From positions 24,259,797 to 24,323,796 of the forward strand of contig NC_057816.1 of NCBI RefSeq assembly GCF_910594005.1: 64,000 bases of DNA, read 5' to 3'. Positions 59,520 through 64,000 of the stretch are shown here, one piece after another. Each line of letters starts with the position of its first letter. Positions within the stretch are counted from its first letter, which is position 1. The notes beneath the pieces are model-generated. The model had not been told where the DNA came from and searched no databases. It saw nothing but the letters and a program-made list of their open reading frames with translations. Position numbers and translations under genes: made by a program. The stretch is from Cervus elaphus. Its lineage: Eukaryota; Chordata; Mammalia; Artiodactyla; Cervidae.

Positions 59520-62500
59520 AAGTATGATGTGTTTATTTGGCTGTTCTGAATCTTAGTTGCAGTTTGTGGAATCTAGTTCCCTGACCAGGGAATGAACCTG
59601 GGCCCCCTATAATGGGAGTGTGGAGTCTTAGCCACTGGACCACCAGGGAAGTCCTATCGAAGTATTTTAAAATTTTGTTTTTATTTGGGTATAACTGACA
59701 TATAACATATTTGCTTCAGGTAGACAACATGATGATTCAACATTTGTATATACTGGAAAATAATCGCCACAAGTCTAGTTACACCAGTCAGCATACACGG
59801 TATCTAAGTACTTACAGTATGGGAACAGACACAGCTGTTGGTCCAAAGTTAACTTTATGATTATAAAGTCATGTGATCACAGCACCATAAAATGACTGAC
59901 AAGTACTGAGACACATCGTCACATTCCTCCAGAATTCACTCCAACATTATATACTCCAGACCAGTGTTTTTCAAATGCTGGTCACAATCAATAGCTTGGG
60001 AAATTAATTTAGTGGACTGCAAACAATAAAATTTTTAAATGGAATCAAACAGAAAAATACAATGGCAGGTAGTATGGAATTTCAGTTATATACAAGTGTT
60101 GACTGAAGTTAACATATGCAAGTATTTCTCATTGTGGGTCACAATCAAACATTTAAAAGCCACTCTTTAGGCCATGCAACATTTTTGTTTTGGAGTGGTA
60201 GTCCTAATCTCAATGGAGCCGTTTTCTAATGTTAATCACTACCCTTTAAAGAAAAGGAAACTAGTATCTACTGAAGTTATCTTCCTGGTTGATCAAGGTT
60301 CTGCTGCCTCCATCAATGCCCCTCCCCAGCCGCATTTATGCATTTTAATATCACACGCATGACAAAGCATGTGTGAGCCTGATTTCCAAGGCATCTGGTC
60401 CCATCACTTCATGGCAAACAGATGGGGAAACAGTGGCTGACTATTATTTTGGGCTCCAAAATCACTGCAGATGGTGACTGCAGCCATGAAATTAAAAGAC
60501 ATTTGCTCTTTGAAAGAAAAGTTATGACCAACCTAGAAAGCATATGAAAAAGCAGAGACATTACTTTGCCAACAAAGGTCGGTCTAGTCAAAGTTACGGT
60601 TTTTCCAGTAGTCATGTATGGATGTGAGAGTTGTACTATAAAGAAAGCCGAGCACCAAAGAATTGATGCTTTTGAACTGTGGTGCTGGAAAAGACTCTTG
60701 AGAGTCCCTTGGTTTGCAAGGAGATCCAACCAGTCCATCCTAAAGGAAATCAGTCCTGAATATTCATTGGAAGGACTGATGCTGAAGCTGAAACTCCAAT
60801 ACTTTGGCCACCGGATGCAAAGAGCTGACTCATTTGACAAGATCCTGATGCTGGGAAAGATTGAAGGTGGGAAGAGAAGGGGACAACAGGGGATGAGATG
60901 GCTGGATGACATCACCGACTCAATGGATATGAGTTTGAGTAAACTCTGGGAGTTGGTGATGGACAGGGAGGCCTGGCGTGCTGCAGTCCACGGGGTCGCA
61001 AAGAGTCGGACATGACTTAGCGACTGAACTGAACTGAGCTTGTAAGATTTCACTACTGGTATTCTCTGTGCCCTTCTTCTTTCTCATTCCTTTGTGTCAG
61101 CAAATGCCCTGCCTCCTAGACTGCCCATTTACTTTCAGTAATTCATTACCCAAGATTCAGAACTCCTGGTAAAGTCCTAGGATTTAAAGTAATTATATCA
61201 TAAGAAAATAATTTGAGTTAGCTGTAAATAAAGTTCAGATGGGTATGATACACATCTCTAAAGAATGGGTGAATGAAGAAAAAGTGTATCACAACCTTGA
61301 CACAATCTGGAGGGATAAGAAATAATCCAAAATATTTCTACAGGTATATATTAGGAAATATCAACAGAAGATTCACTTGGGGAATAGGACTGGGTAATGG
61401 GAGGTTAGATATAAGCTTAACCTCATCTTTTCTCAACTGTTTGAATTTTTTTAGCATGAACATTTGTATTTTTTAAAATTATATTTTATTTTGACAAGAC
61501 TTGGCCTCTATTTTTAACTTTTGTATTTATTTATTTTCGGCTGTGCTGGGTCTCTCTTGCTGTACAGCTTTTCTCTAATTGCTGTGAGCGGCTGCAGCGC
61601 ACAGGCTTCTCAGTGAGGTGGCTTCTCCTAGAGCACGGGCTCTAGGGCGTGTGGTCTTCAATAGCTGTGCCACACGGGCTCACTAGTTCCCAGACTCTGG
61701 AACACAGGCTCAACAGTTGCAGGGCATGGGCTTAGCTGTCCTCAGCATGTGGGATCTTCCCCGATGAGGCATCAAACCTGTGTCTCCCACATTGGCAGGT
61801 GGATTCTTGACCACTGAGCTGCCAGGGAAGCCCAGTATGTATTACTACACTAACAAAACTAGTAACCAGAAGACAGCAACAAAGGCAAAGAAATAATAAT
61901 GGGCAACATTTAACTGGGCACTTACTACGTGCCAGGAACTGTAAAAGCCAAGAGATTTACTTAAAAGTAGTGCATTTAATCCTCAAAATTCTAGTTAGGC
62001 TCTTCCCTTGGCCCACTTTACAGACAAGAAAGATAATACACTCTGACCTCCTCCTATCAGCTTAGAAATAACTGGTGTGCATCAAAAGGAGTTGATATAA
62101 TTCTAGTCAAAAGCAAAAGGGAAAAAAAGGGTGTACTACAAAATGAAAACATATTGCATTACTACCTTGGAATTACTACCAGCATAAGAATCAATGACTC
62201 CACAGCTCCAGGAAGACGCAGAGAGCCAACGAGTGACATTTTAAGATAACTTTTATGCCCTCTTGTTACCTCCCTACATGATTTAACAAGCAATGATTCA
62301 TTTAAATCCGTAAGTTCCTCTGTCGATATGCAACTACCCTTGAAATCACAGGGGATGCTAAGAACTATGAAATCAGTCAATCAATCCATCATAATTAAGA
62401 ATTAATTACAGGTAAGTTAGTGATTATTTTTTTCTTTTTGGGCCAATACTTAACTATTCTAACCTGTCAGGACATCTGAAAATATGTTGCCTTTTTTTGA

Positions 62501-63414
62501 GTTTTAATGGGCTCTTGTGTTTTAAAAATTTCCTATTGGAGTTCTAAGTTCCAGTCTGATAACCAGCTGTGTGGGCTCAGGTAAACCACGTGATCAGGAC
62601 TCAGTTTCACCTGTAGAGTGGGGATAATGCTACATCATACAGAGGGAAAGGAAGGGGAACAAAACATGCAATGGGAAAAAAGGTGGAACCCCTGAAGTTC
62701 GCTATGGAAGGCAGAGTAAACTCTCCACAAGCACACGCTCATGTCTGTCTGGATCACTTCTGGTCCGGGGAATGAAGATTCCACAAGCTACGTGGTGTGG
62801 CCAAAAAAATAAATTAATTAAAAATAAATAATTACTTAATTAAAAATCAACCAGCTTTTTAGAATGTTCTTTAAAAAGCACTTTGAGAATGTTATGGAAC
62901 CAAACCTCAAAACCTAGCAGGGTGGTGGGCAGACAGCTGACATTCAATAAATAAATATCCACTGAACTGAAATGAATTTGTTGATATTAACACCTAGGCC
63001 TTCCTTCTCTGGGACAGCATTCTGCTATATCCAGTAAGGTTCAGTATAGGTTATATACATTTTAAGTGAGGGAATTCCCTGCCAGTCCAGTGGTTAGGAC
63101 TCCAAGCTTCCATTGCTGGGGGCCAGGATTTGATTCCTGGTCCAGGGAATGAAGATTCCACAAGCTACGTAGTGTGGCCAAAAAAATAAATTAATTAAAA
63201 ATAAATAATTACTTAATTAAAAATCAACCAGCTTTTTAGAATGTTCTTTAAAAAGCACTTTGAGAATGTTATGGAACTAAACAAATACAAGTTCTAATTA
63301 AATTGCTCTTTTAGAAAATTCCCACATTTTCTCAACTTCCATACTTACCCTGATATATCACAGGAATAGTACCAGTAAAATTCAGTAGGTCTTTCTGGGA
63401 ACTATCTTTGAAAA
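26219..63414 (-). CDS. UEVLD: UEVLD, UEV plus lactate/malate dehydrogenase-like protein (exons 3-12; 5' partial)
   Basis: Ten exons on the minus strand join in one open frame of 1,289 nt with AG/GT borders. From the 5' end they are 63349-63414, 57386-57549, 51193-51328, 50381-50499, 46088-46190, 40129-40299, 38953-39126, 30206-30269, 28135-28258 and 26219-26386. With a 42-residue start from exons 1-2 (off window) the protein is 471 residues, the family length. Residues up to about 145 form a UEV domain with Tyr110 in the E2 cysteine position. Residues from about 183 form an LDH-like domain with GxGxxG at 189-194 and Asp214 for the NAD ribose. Asp322 and Arg325 of the LDH active site remain, but the catalytic His is Gln349 (codon 38966-38968). 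Function is poorly defined; roles in ubiquitin or endosomal pathways are inferred from the UEV domain. Confidence 0.97.
26387..28134 (-). other. UEVLD intron 11
   Basis: 1.7 kb. No exon and no repeat I can name with confidence. Open frames at 26540-26857 and 27746-27928 have no recognisable domain. Confidence 0.55.
28135..28258 (-). CDS. UEVLD: UEVLD coding exon 11
   Basis: A 124-nt exon with acceptor TAACCTAG and donor AAAG|GTAATT (the exon ends on the codon AAG). It encodes the end of Arg375 to Lys416 (AMELLRVKGQRSWSVGLSVA, DLLDSIVNDKKK, VHSVSVLAK), matching the LDH helix and GLSVADL segment. Confidence 0.96.
28578..28757 (+). mobile_element. Bov-tA SINE
   Basis: GGGCTTCCCTGG head, CTGCAATGCAGGAGACC, then a BovA body ending GACTGAGCGACTTTCAC. 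AAAAAGACT flanks it at 28569-28577 and 28758-28766. Confidence 0.88.
28830..29375 (+). repeat. L1M-type 3' region ending in an L1 terminal segment
   Basis: Follows the order of an old L1 3' end (CTCTTCCAGCAATTTGTCCT, GGACTTGTTAAATAGATCA, GTTTCTGGAGAATGG). It is capped by GTACACCAGAAACTGACAC and CAATTAAAACACA at 29318-29373. Two L1 subfamilies may be joined here. Confidence 0.55.
30206..30269 (-). CDS. UEVLD: UEVLD coding exon 10
   Basis: A 64-nt exon with acceptor TTTTTAG and donor AACAG|GTAACG. It encodes Val354 to Asn374 plus two bases of Arg375 (VPIWSGQGEV, then HDSQMQLSN). It is much shorter than the matching region of LDH, so about 18 residues are lacking. Confidence 0.93.
30680..31005 (+). 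mobile_element. Bov-tA SINE with two tRNA-like heads
   Basis: Heads start near 30680 (GCTTCCCTGGTAGCTCAGCT) and 30809 (GCTTCCCTGGCAGCTCAACT); the body runs to GATTGAGCGACTACGCACAC. Same arrangement as 15052-15366. Confidence 0.87.
31300..31434 (-). mobile_element. CHR-type tRNA-derived SINE
   Basis: Reverse-strand form: GATCTTAGTTCCCTGACCAG, CCCTAACCACTGGACTGCC and GAATTCCC end, as in cetartiodactyl CHR elements. Confidence 0.75.
33790..33920 (+). repeat. MIR SINE fragment
   Basis: GCAGTCAGACCCAGGATTCA, AATCTTGGACAAGTTG and AAACTCACTGAGTCTTATGC follow MIR order. Confidence 0.6.
34074..34283 (-). mobile_element. Bov-tA SINE
   Basis: Reverse-strand BovA body (AGTCGCTCAGTCATGTCTGA) and tRNA-like head ending GAGCCACCAGGGAAGCCC. 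First of four clustered units. Confidence 0.87.
34345..34682 (-). mobile_element. Bov-tA SINE with an extra tRNA-like head
   Basis: A BovA body at about 34350-34470, one head to 34560 (ACCTGGGAAACCCA) and a second head at 34561-34682 (GAGCCACCAGGGAAACCC). A double-headed type in reverse orientation. Confidence 0.82.
34744..34942 (+). mobile_element. Bov-tA SINE in opposite orientation to its neighbours
   Basis: Head from AAGGCTCAGTGGTAAAGAAT with CTGTAATGCAGGAGATGC, and a body ending GACTCAGACACGACAGGGCA. It forms an inverted repeat with the units just to its left. Confidence 0.85.
35192..35450 (-). mobile_element. Long CHR-type SINE
   Basis: T-rich start, GGCTGTGGTGGGTCTTCG, and the end ACCACTAGACCACCAGGGAA. 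Imperfect duplications ATTCCTTGTAC (35181-35191) and GTTCCTTGTGC (35452-35462) flank it. Confidence 0.8.
37230..37680 (+). repeat. Degenerate L2 fragment
   Basis: The order of segments (TAGTTCCCCTCTGCCTGA, TTCCCATTCCTGGAATGTC, TTCTTCCAAAGTGCAGTTC) suits an L2 3' region. Confidence 0.5.
37740..37927 (-). mobile_element. CHR-type SINE
   Basis: GTGGGATCTCAGCTCCCCGA, CCAGGGACTGAACCCA and ACCACTGGACCACCAAGGGA, in reverse orientation. Confidence 0.75.
38410..38612 (-). mobile_element. Bov-tA SINE
   Basis: Reverse BovA body from AGTCGCTCAGTCATGTCTGA to a head ending GTCTGAGCCACCAAGGAAG. A short TG run precedes it at 38402-38413. Confidence 0.86.
38953..39126 (-). CDS. UEVLD: UEVLD coding exon 9 (LDH catalytic region)
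   Basis: A 174-nt exon with acceptor AATATTTAG and donor AAAG|GTAAGA. It encodes Val296 to Lys353 plus one base. RVIGIGCNLDSQR keeps the LDH Asp322 and Arg325 equivalents, but VVGEQGEDK shows Gln349 where LDH has its catalytic His (GEHG). Confidence 0.97.
39127..40128 (-). other. UEVLD intron 8
   Basis: 1.0 kb, AT-rich. No repeat or other feature that I can recognise. Confidence 0.6.
40129..40299 (-). CDS. UEVLD: UEVLD coding exon 8
   Basis: A 171-nt exon with acceptor TTCATTAG and donor CCAG|GTATAA. It encodes Asp239 to Pro295 plus one base. The region equivalent to the LDH active-site loop reads NSLGSSQSYLDVVQSN: the loop arginine and the following RLNLVQRN arginine of LDH are missing. 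Confidence 0.96.
41047..41257 (-). mobile_element. Bov-tA SINE with perfect 12-bp TSD
   Basis: Reverse BovA body and head. GTCTTGCAGTAA is present at 41035-41046 and 41258-41269. Confidence 0.92.
41655..41930 (-). repeat. MIR SINE, nearly full length
   Basis: Reverse-strand order of MIR: TATGTGCCAGGTACTGTTCT, CCCCATTTTATAAATGAGGA, GTAACTTGCTCAAAG, AATTCAAGCCCAGGCA. Confidence 0.75.
42715..43760 (+). repeat. L1M 3' region, interrupted by a CHR-type SINE
   Basis: Old L1 tail segments: CTTATACTGCTGGTGAGAGT, then after the SINE GAATTGCCATATGACCCGGT, CATAGCAGCACTACTCACAA, ATGGATGAATCCTGAAAACA, and a terminal stretch around 43700-43750. Confidence 0.7.
42797..42925 (+). mobile_element. CHR-type SINE nested in L1M
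   Basis: GTGAATTCCCTGGCAGACCA, CAGTGGTTAGGACTCT, GAATCCCTGGTCTGGGAACT, then an A-rich tail. Confidence 0.78.
45100..45230 (-). repeat. MIR fragment
   Basis: CCCATTTTACAGATAATAAG and CTAACTCTAAAAACAGTGTT, followed by TTAACCA, match reverse MIR order; diverged. Confidence 0.5.
45482..45712 (+). mobile_element. 5'-truncated L1 (L1-BT type) with perfect 17-bp TSD
   Basis: 231 bp of ruminant L1 3' UTR (GGCTGATTCATATCAATG, AAGTAATTAGCCTCCAACTA) and an A-rich tail. AAAATTCTAGGACTCCA is present at 45465-45481 and 45713-45729. The perfect duplication suggests a fairly recent insertion. Confidence 0.93.
46088..46190 (-). CDS. UEVLD: UEVLD coding exon 7
   Basis: A 103-nt exon with acceptor ACTGTCCAG and a weak donor AAAG|GTCTGG. 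It encodes residues 205-238 plus one base (GIADKLVLLDFSEGTKG to NVEISK). Asp214 at the end of the second strand is the usual NAD-ribose ligand. GGMMDLDIF is closer to the LDH GEMMDL motif than the human form I recall. Confidence 0.95.
46286..46312. repeat. (GT)n microsatellite
   Basis: An uninterrupted GT run of about 13 units directly beside the 3' end of the reverse Bov-tA SINE, a common place for SINE-tail microsatellites. Confidence 0.95.
46313..46516 (-). mobile_element. Bov-tA SINE
   Basis: CAGTCGTGTCCAACTCTTTG body, head ending GCGCCACCTGGGAAGCCC, in reverse orientation. Confidence 0.85.
46665..47388 (+). mobile_element. BovB (RTE) LINE, 5'-truncated 3' end
   Basis: Translates in pieces to the BovB tail (GLKLNIQKTKIMASGP, then FEL(W/C)CW, LKLKLQYLGHLMRRADS). 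It ends with the BovB terminus GAGCAACTGAACTGAACTGA. A direct repeat of TAAAAAGCAGAGACA separated by eight A's lies inside it at 46886-46923. Confidence 0.9.
46886..46923. repeat. 15-bp direct repeat around eight A's inside BovB
   Basis: TAAAAAGCAGAGACA at 46886-46900 and 46909-46923 with eight A's between them. Confidence 0.92.
47548..47603. repeat. Tandem duplication, 32-bp period
   Basis: TATTTTAGCACCAT followed by T(T)GGTCATTT occurs at 47548-47569 and 47580-47603, with one base of length difference. Confidence 0.85.
48055..48260 (+). repeat. MIR SINE
   Basis: CCAGCCTCAAACCCTGGCTC, GGTAACCTCCCTATGCTCTG, TAGTACCTAAGTCATAAGGT and TTTAGTAAATGTTAGT, in MIR order. Confidence 0.68.
48335..48458 (-). 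mobile_element. CHR-type SINE
   Basis: GTGGGATCTTTGTTCCCCAA and CAGAGTCTTAACCACTGGAA, in reverse orientation. Confidence 0.75.
48575..48903 (-). mobile_element. Bov-tA SINE with two heads
   Basis: Reverse body at 48590-48690, a first head ending GAGCCACCAGGGAAGCCC (48792) and a second head ending GAGCTACCAGAGAAGCCC (48902). Overlapping open frames on both strands are repeat-derived. Confidence 0.87.
49556..49835 (-). mobile_element. BovA2 SINE
   Basis: Two reverse BovA monomers (AGTCGCTTCAGTCGTGTCCG and AGTCGCTCAGTCGTGTGGG) ending TTGCCATTGCCTTCTCC. Confidence 0.88.
50381..50499 (-). CDS. UEVLD: UEVLD coding exon 6 (start of LDH-like domain)
   Basis: A 119-nt exon with acceptor CTTTTTAG and donor AAA|GTACGT. 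It encodes residues 165-204. The Rossmann signature KITVVGGGELGIAC holds GxGxxG at 189-194, so dinucleotide binding is plausible. Confidence 0.96.
50500..51192 (-). other. UEVLD intron 5
   Basis: 0.7 kb, AT-rich, with no repeat or other feature recognised. Its 5' donor is GTTTGT. Confidence 0.6.
51193..51328 (-). CDS. UEVLD: UEVLD coding exon 5
   Basis: A 136-nt exon with acceptor TTCTGTAG and a weak donor GAAG|GTTTGT. It encodes residues 120-164 plus one base (PKSVIVGL to AYIAKITE). It closes the UEV domain (Leu141, Tyr142, Ser143) and begins the linker to the dehydrogenase domain. Confidence 0.95.
52708..53027 (+). mobile_element. Long CHR-type SINE inserted in an L1 3' piece
   Basis: Head TTCCTGGTGGCTCAGTGGTA and CAGGAGACACGGGTTCAATC, body with CAACTACTGAGCCGTGC, A-rich tail. 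The flanking L1 text continues across it (ACAAGATATTGAA on the left, AAGGATACTGAATATAG on the right). Confidence 0.8.
53083..53198 (-). mobile_element. CHR-type SINE
   Basis: ATGTGGGATCTTAATTCCCT and GAGTCTTAACCATTGGACCA, in reverse orientation. Confidence 0.75.
53705..55830 (+). mobile_element. BovB (RTE) LINE, 5'-truncated, reverse transcriptase decayed
   Basis: About 2.1 kb of the roughly 3.2-kb BovB element, including most of the reverse transcriptase region and the 3' terminus GAGCAACTGAACTGAACTGA. Recognisable peptides are QAGFRKGGGTRDQITNI, FCFTDYA, FRYVDDTTFMAESEEEL and GLKLNIQKTKIMASGP. An insertion of about 14-16 bases near 54738-54753 interrupts the motif-A aspartate region and shifts the frame. 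Other stops occur near 54453 and 55267. Non-autonomous remnant. Confidence 0.93.
56400..56720 (+). repeat. L1M-like 3' fragment
   Basis: CTTTGATCCAATAATTCCAT and TAAGGATGCTCATCATTAAA, then AACCATTTAAAAACCATG, suit an old L1 tail. Strongly diverged. Confidence 0.5.
56745..56884 (-). mobile_element. CHR-type SINE
   Basis: CTTATCCACTGGACCACCAG end with a TTTATTTATC run, in reverse orientation. Confidence 0.75.
57386..57549 (-). CDS. UEVLD: UEVLD coding exon 4 (core of UEV domain)
   Basis: A 164-nt exon with acceptor CAAATAG and donor CAT|GTAAGA. It encodes residues 65-119. Tyr68, Asn69, Trp75, Phe88 and Met95 align with TSG101; GRIYLPYL shows Tyr110 in place of the E2 cysteine. Same length and phase as TSG101 exon 4. 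Confidence 0.97.
58248..58470 (-). mobile_element. BovB 3' end, reverse orientation
   Basis: Starts TCAGTTCAGTTCAGTTGCTC, the complement of the BovB terminus, then ACTCATGTCCATTGAGTCAG and CAACCATCTCATCCTCTGTC. 5'-truncated. Confidence 0.9.
58640..58860 (+). repeat. MIR SINE
   Basis: AGGTTCAAATCCTAGTTCCA, GGCAAGTTACTTAACTTCTC, TGTGCCTCAATTCCTTCCTC and GATTGTTGTAAGGATAAAAT. A well-preserved MIR. Confidence 0.8.
58865..59071 (-). mobile_element. Bov-tA SINE with perfect 11-bp TSD
   Basis: Inserted in the tail of the MIR. GTTAAGTACCA is present at 58854-58864 and 59072-59082. Confidence 0.9.
59484..59654 (-). mobile_element. CHR-type SINE with (TTTA)n tail and perfect 15-bp TSD
   Basis: A (TTTA)n run (about 59486-59517) is the A-rich tail of the reverse element. 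TATCGAAGTATTTTA flanks it at 59469-59483 and 59655-59669. Confidence 0.92.
60391..61037 (+). mobile_element. BovB 3' end with a 149-codon residual frame
   Basis: Residual frame 60566-61015 reads the BovB C-terminus (VVMYGCESC, FELWCWKRLLRVPW, LKLKLQYFGH, LVMDREAWRAAVHGVAKSRT). Ends GCGACTGAACTGAACTGA. A transposon remnant, not a host gene. Confidence 0.92.
61515..61835 (-). mobile_element. Long CHR-type SINE
   Basis: T-rich tail, CGGCTGTGCTGGGTCTCTC, and a head ending GAGCTGCCAGGGAAGCCC, in reverse orientation. Confidence 0.82.
61900..62040 (-). repeat. MIR fragment
   Basis: CACTTACTACGTGCCAGGAA and GCATTTAATCCTCAAAATTC, then CCACTTTACAGACAAG, match reverse MIR. Confidence 0.65.
62760..62905 (+). 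repeat. 146-bp block, copy 1
   Basis: Begins CTGGTCCGGGGAATGAAG and ends ATGGAACCAAAC. Identical to 63137-63282 apart from three substitutions. It starts within the middle of what would be a CHR SINE head and lacks that head. Confidence 0.95.
63071..63190 (+). mobile_element. CHR-type SINE
   Basis: GGGAATTCCCTGCCAGTCCA, CAGTGGTTAGGACTCCAAGC, GATTTGATTCCTGGTCCAGG, GTGTGGCC and an A-rich tail. Its second half belongs to the duplicated 146-bp block. Confidence 0.82.
63137..63282 (+). repeat. 146-bp block, copy 2
   Basis: Second copy, continuous with a complete CHR-type SINE on its left. It contains the SINE's 3' half, an AT-rich tail and about 60 bp of unique sequence. Confidence 0.95.
63349..63414 (-). 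CDS. UEVLD: UEVLD coding exon 3
   Basis: A 66-nt exon with acceptor TCTTCTAG and donor CAGG|GTAAGT. It encodes the end of Val43 to Gln64 plus one base (VFKDSSQKDLL, TGTIPVIYQ). Residue 45 is Lys where TSG101 has the ubiquitin-contact Asn. Tyr63 of the PTAP pocket is kept. It is the most upstream UEVLD exon in the window. Confidence 0.95.
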
Positions 63415-64000
63415 CTAGAAGAAAAAAAAAGTCCCAAAAACTGCAATCAGAAGTAGGAAGAACTGTATTATTAATATGCATGCATGTACATACACACAAA
63501 CAGAAACACACAATTTATAAATACCATAATCTAGGAATCAGTAAATACACTGACAAGGGCAAAGTACTAAATGATGTTATCTTAGAAAGCAGAGCAGGCA
63601 GCTGAAAGAACTCAGGACTTTGATATTAAATCCCAAGTTCTTGGCCTGCTTTCCTACTTAGAGGTGATGGAAGAAACTTTTACATATTGAGATATGGGGA
63701 AGTCATTCTGGCTCATACATTATTTAACTTAAGCTTTATGCTAACTAGAATAGCCAGTTTTGTGGCCCATTAAACATACATTGTGTTAAATTTGTTTTAA
63801 CAGTGAAAGAAAAGGATACACTGTCCAGAAGCAAAGAATGTTTGTTTTGAAGACAGATAAATGCCTCTCTTTCCTAAAACATCAATGCTAGTACTCCTTC
63901 AATGATCGAGTTCCCTTCACAGGTGTGAAGGCCATGTTGACTCACTCCGTGTATGCTCATGTGTCTTTTTTTTGGAAACCCTGAAGGAATGAACCCCTGT
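63415..64000 (-). other. UEVLD intron 2 (partial)
   Basis: 586 bp upstream of exon 3. No sign of exon 2 (expected to encode a segment like YKFRDLTV) and no repeat recognised. Confidence 0.6.

Larger units (their letters stand above)
57550..63348 (-). other. UEVLD intron 3: BovB pieces, SINEs and a duplicated 146-bp block
   Basis: 5.8 kb. Contents are an L2/MIR-like tail (about 57890-58010), a reverse BovB end (58248-58470), MIR (58640-58860), Bov-tA (58865-59071), CHR-type SINE (59484-59654), a BovB end (60391-61037), a long CHR-type SINE (61515-61835), a MIR piece (61900-62040) and two copies of a 146-bp block (62760-62905, 63137-63282). Between 59670 and 60380 I see nothing definable. Confidence 0.65.

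Noticed and set aside
60566..61015. 149-codon plus-strand frame with a coherent protein
   Set aside because: It is the C-terminus of BovB, a 5'-truncated transposon copy.

Overview
This window is nuclear DNA from a ruminant, most likely a bovid. It is full of ruminant-type repeats: the RTE retrotransposon BovB, tRNA-headed Bov-tA and BovA2 SINEs, CHR-type cetartiodactyl SINEs and an L1-BT-type 3' end. Its protein-coding content is split into short exons with GT/AG borders. There is nothing bacterial here: no operons, CRISPR arrays or phage. Species cannot be fixed from the sequence alone.

Layout. (1) 1-19,265, minus strand: the first five coding exons of TSG101, the UEV-domain subunit of ESCRT-I. 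The start codon is at 19,265 in a CpG island (about 18,960-19,480), and the gene continues past the left edge. (2) 19,266-26,218: the spacer between the two genes. It carries two processed pseudogenes with visible target-site duplications, an NDUFV2 copy (20,048-21,070, minus) and a PGK1 copy (21,643-23,403, plus), plus MIR/L2 remnants and a four-copy minisatellite. (3) 26,219-63,414, minus strand: coding exons 3 to 12 of UEVLD, whose product joins a UEV domain to a lactate/malate-dehydrogenase-like domain. The stop codon is at 26,219-26,221. Exons 1 and 2 lie beyond the right edge.

The two genes are neighbours in the same orientation, as in other mammals. Their UEV exons match exon for exon (66 nt, 164 nt, then an exon starting at residue 120 in phase 0), which shows they arose by duplication. 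All ten visible UEVLD exons join in one open frame. If exons 1-2 contribute the usual 42 codons plus one base, the protein is 471 residues. Both UEV domains have Tyr where active E2 enzymes have the catalytic Cys. The UEVLD dehydrogenase domain keeps its dinucleotide-binding glycines but has Gln at the catalytic His position.

Most of the introns is repeat sequence of different ages: old L1M, L2, MIR, MER5A and Tigger-like remnants, overlaid by BovB, Bov-tA/BovA2 and CHR SINEs, many with perfect target-site duplications. I found no undescribed gene system. The points most worth checking are the decayed LDH active site joined to a preserved P(T/S)AP pocket in UEVLD, a set of poly(A)-only insertions bounded by direct repeats, a dispersed 146-bp duplication at 62.8/63.1 kb, and the near-intact PGK1 retrocopy with a single in-frame stop.
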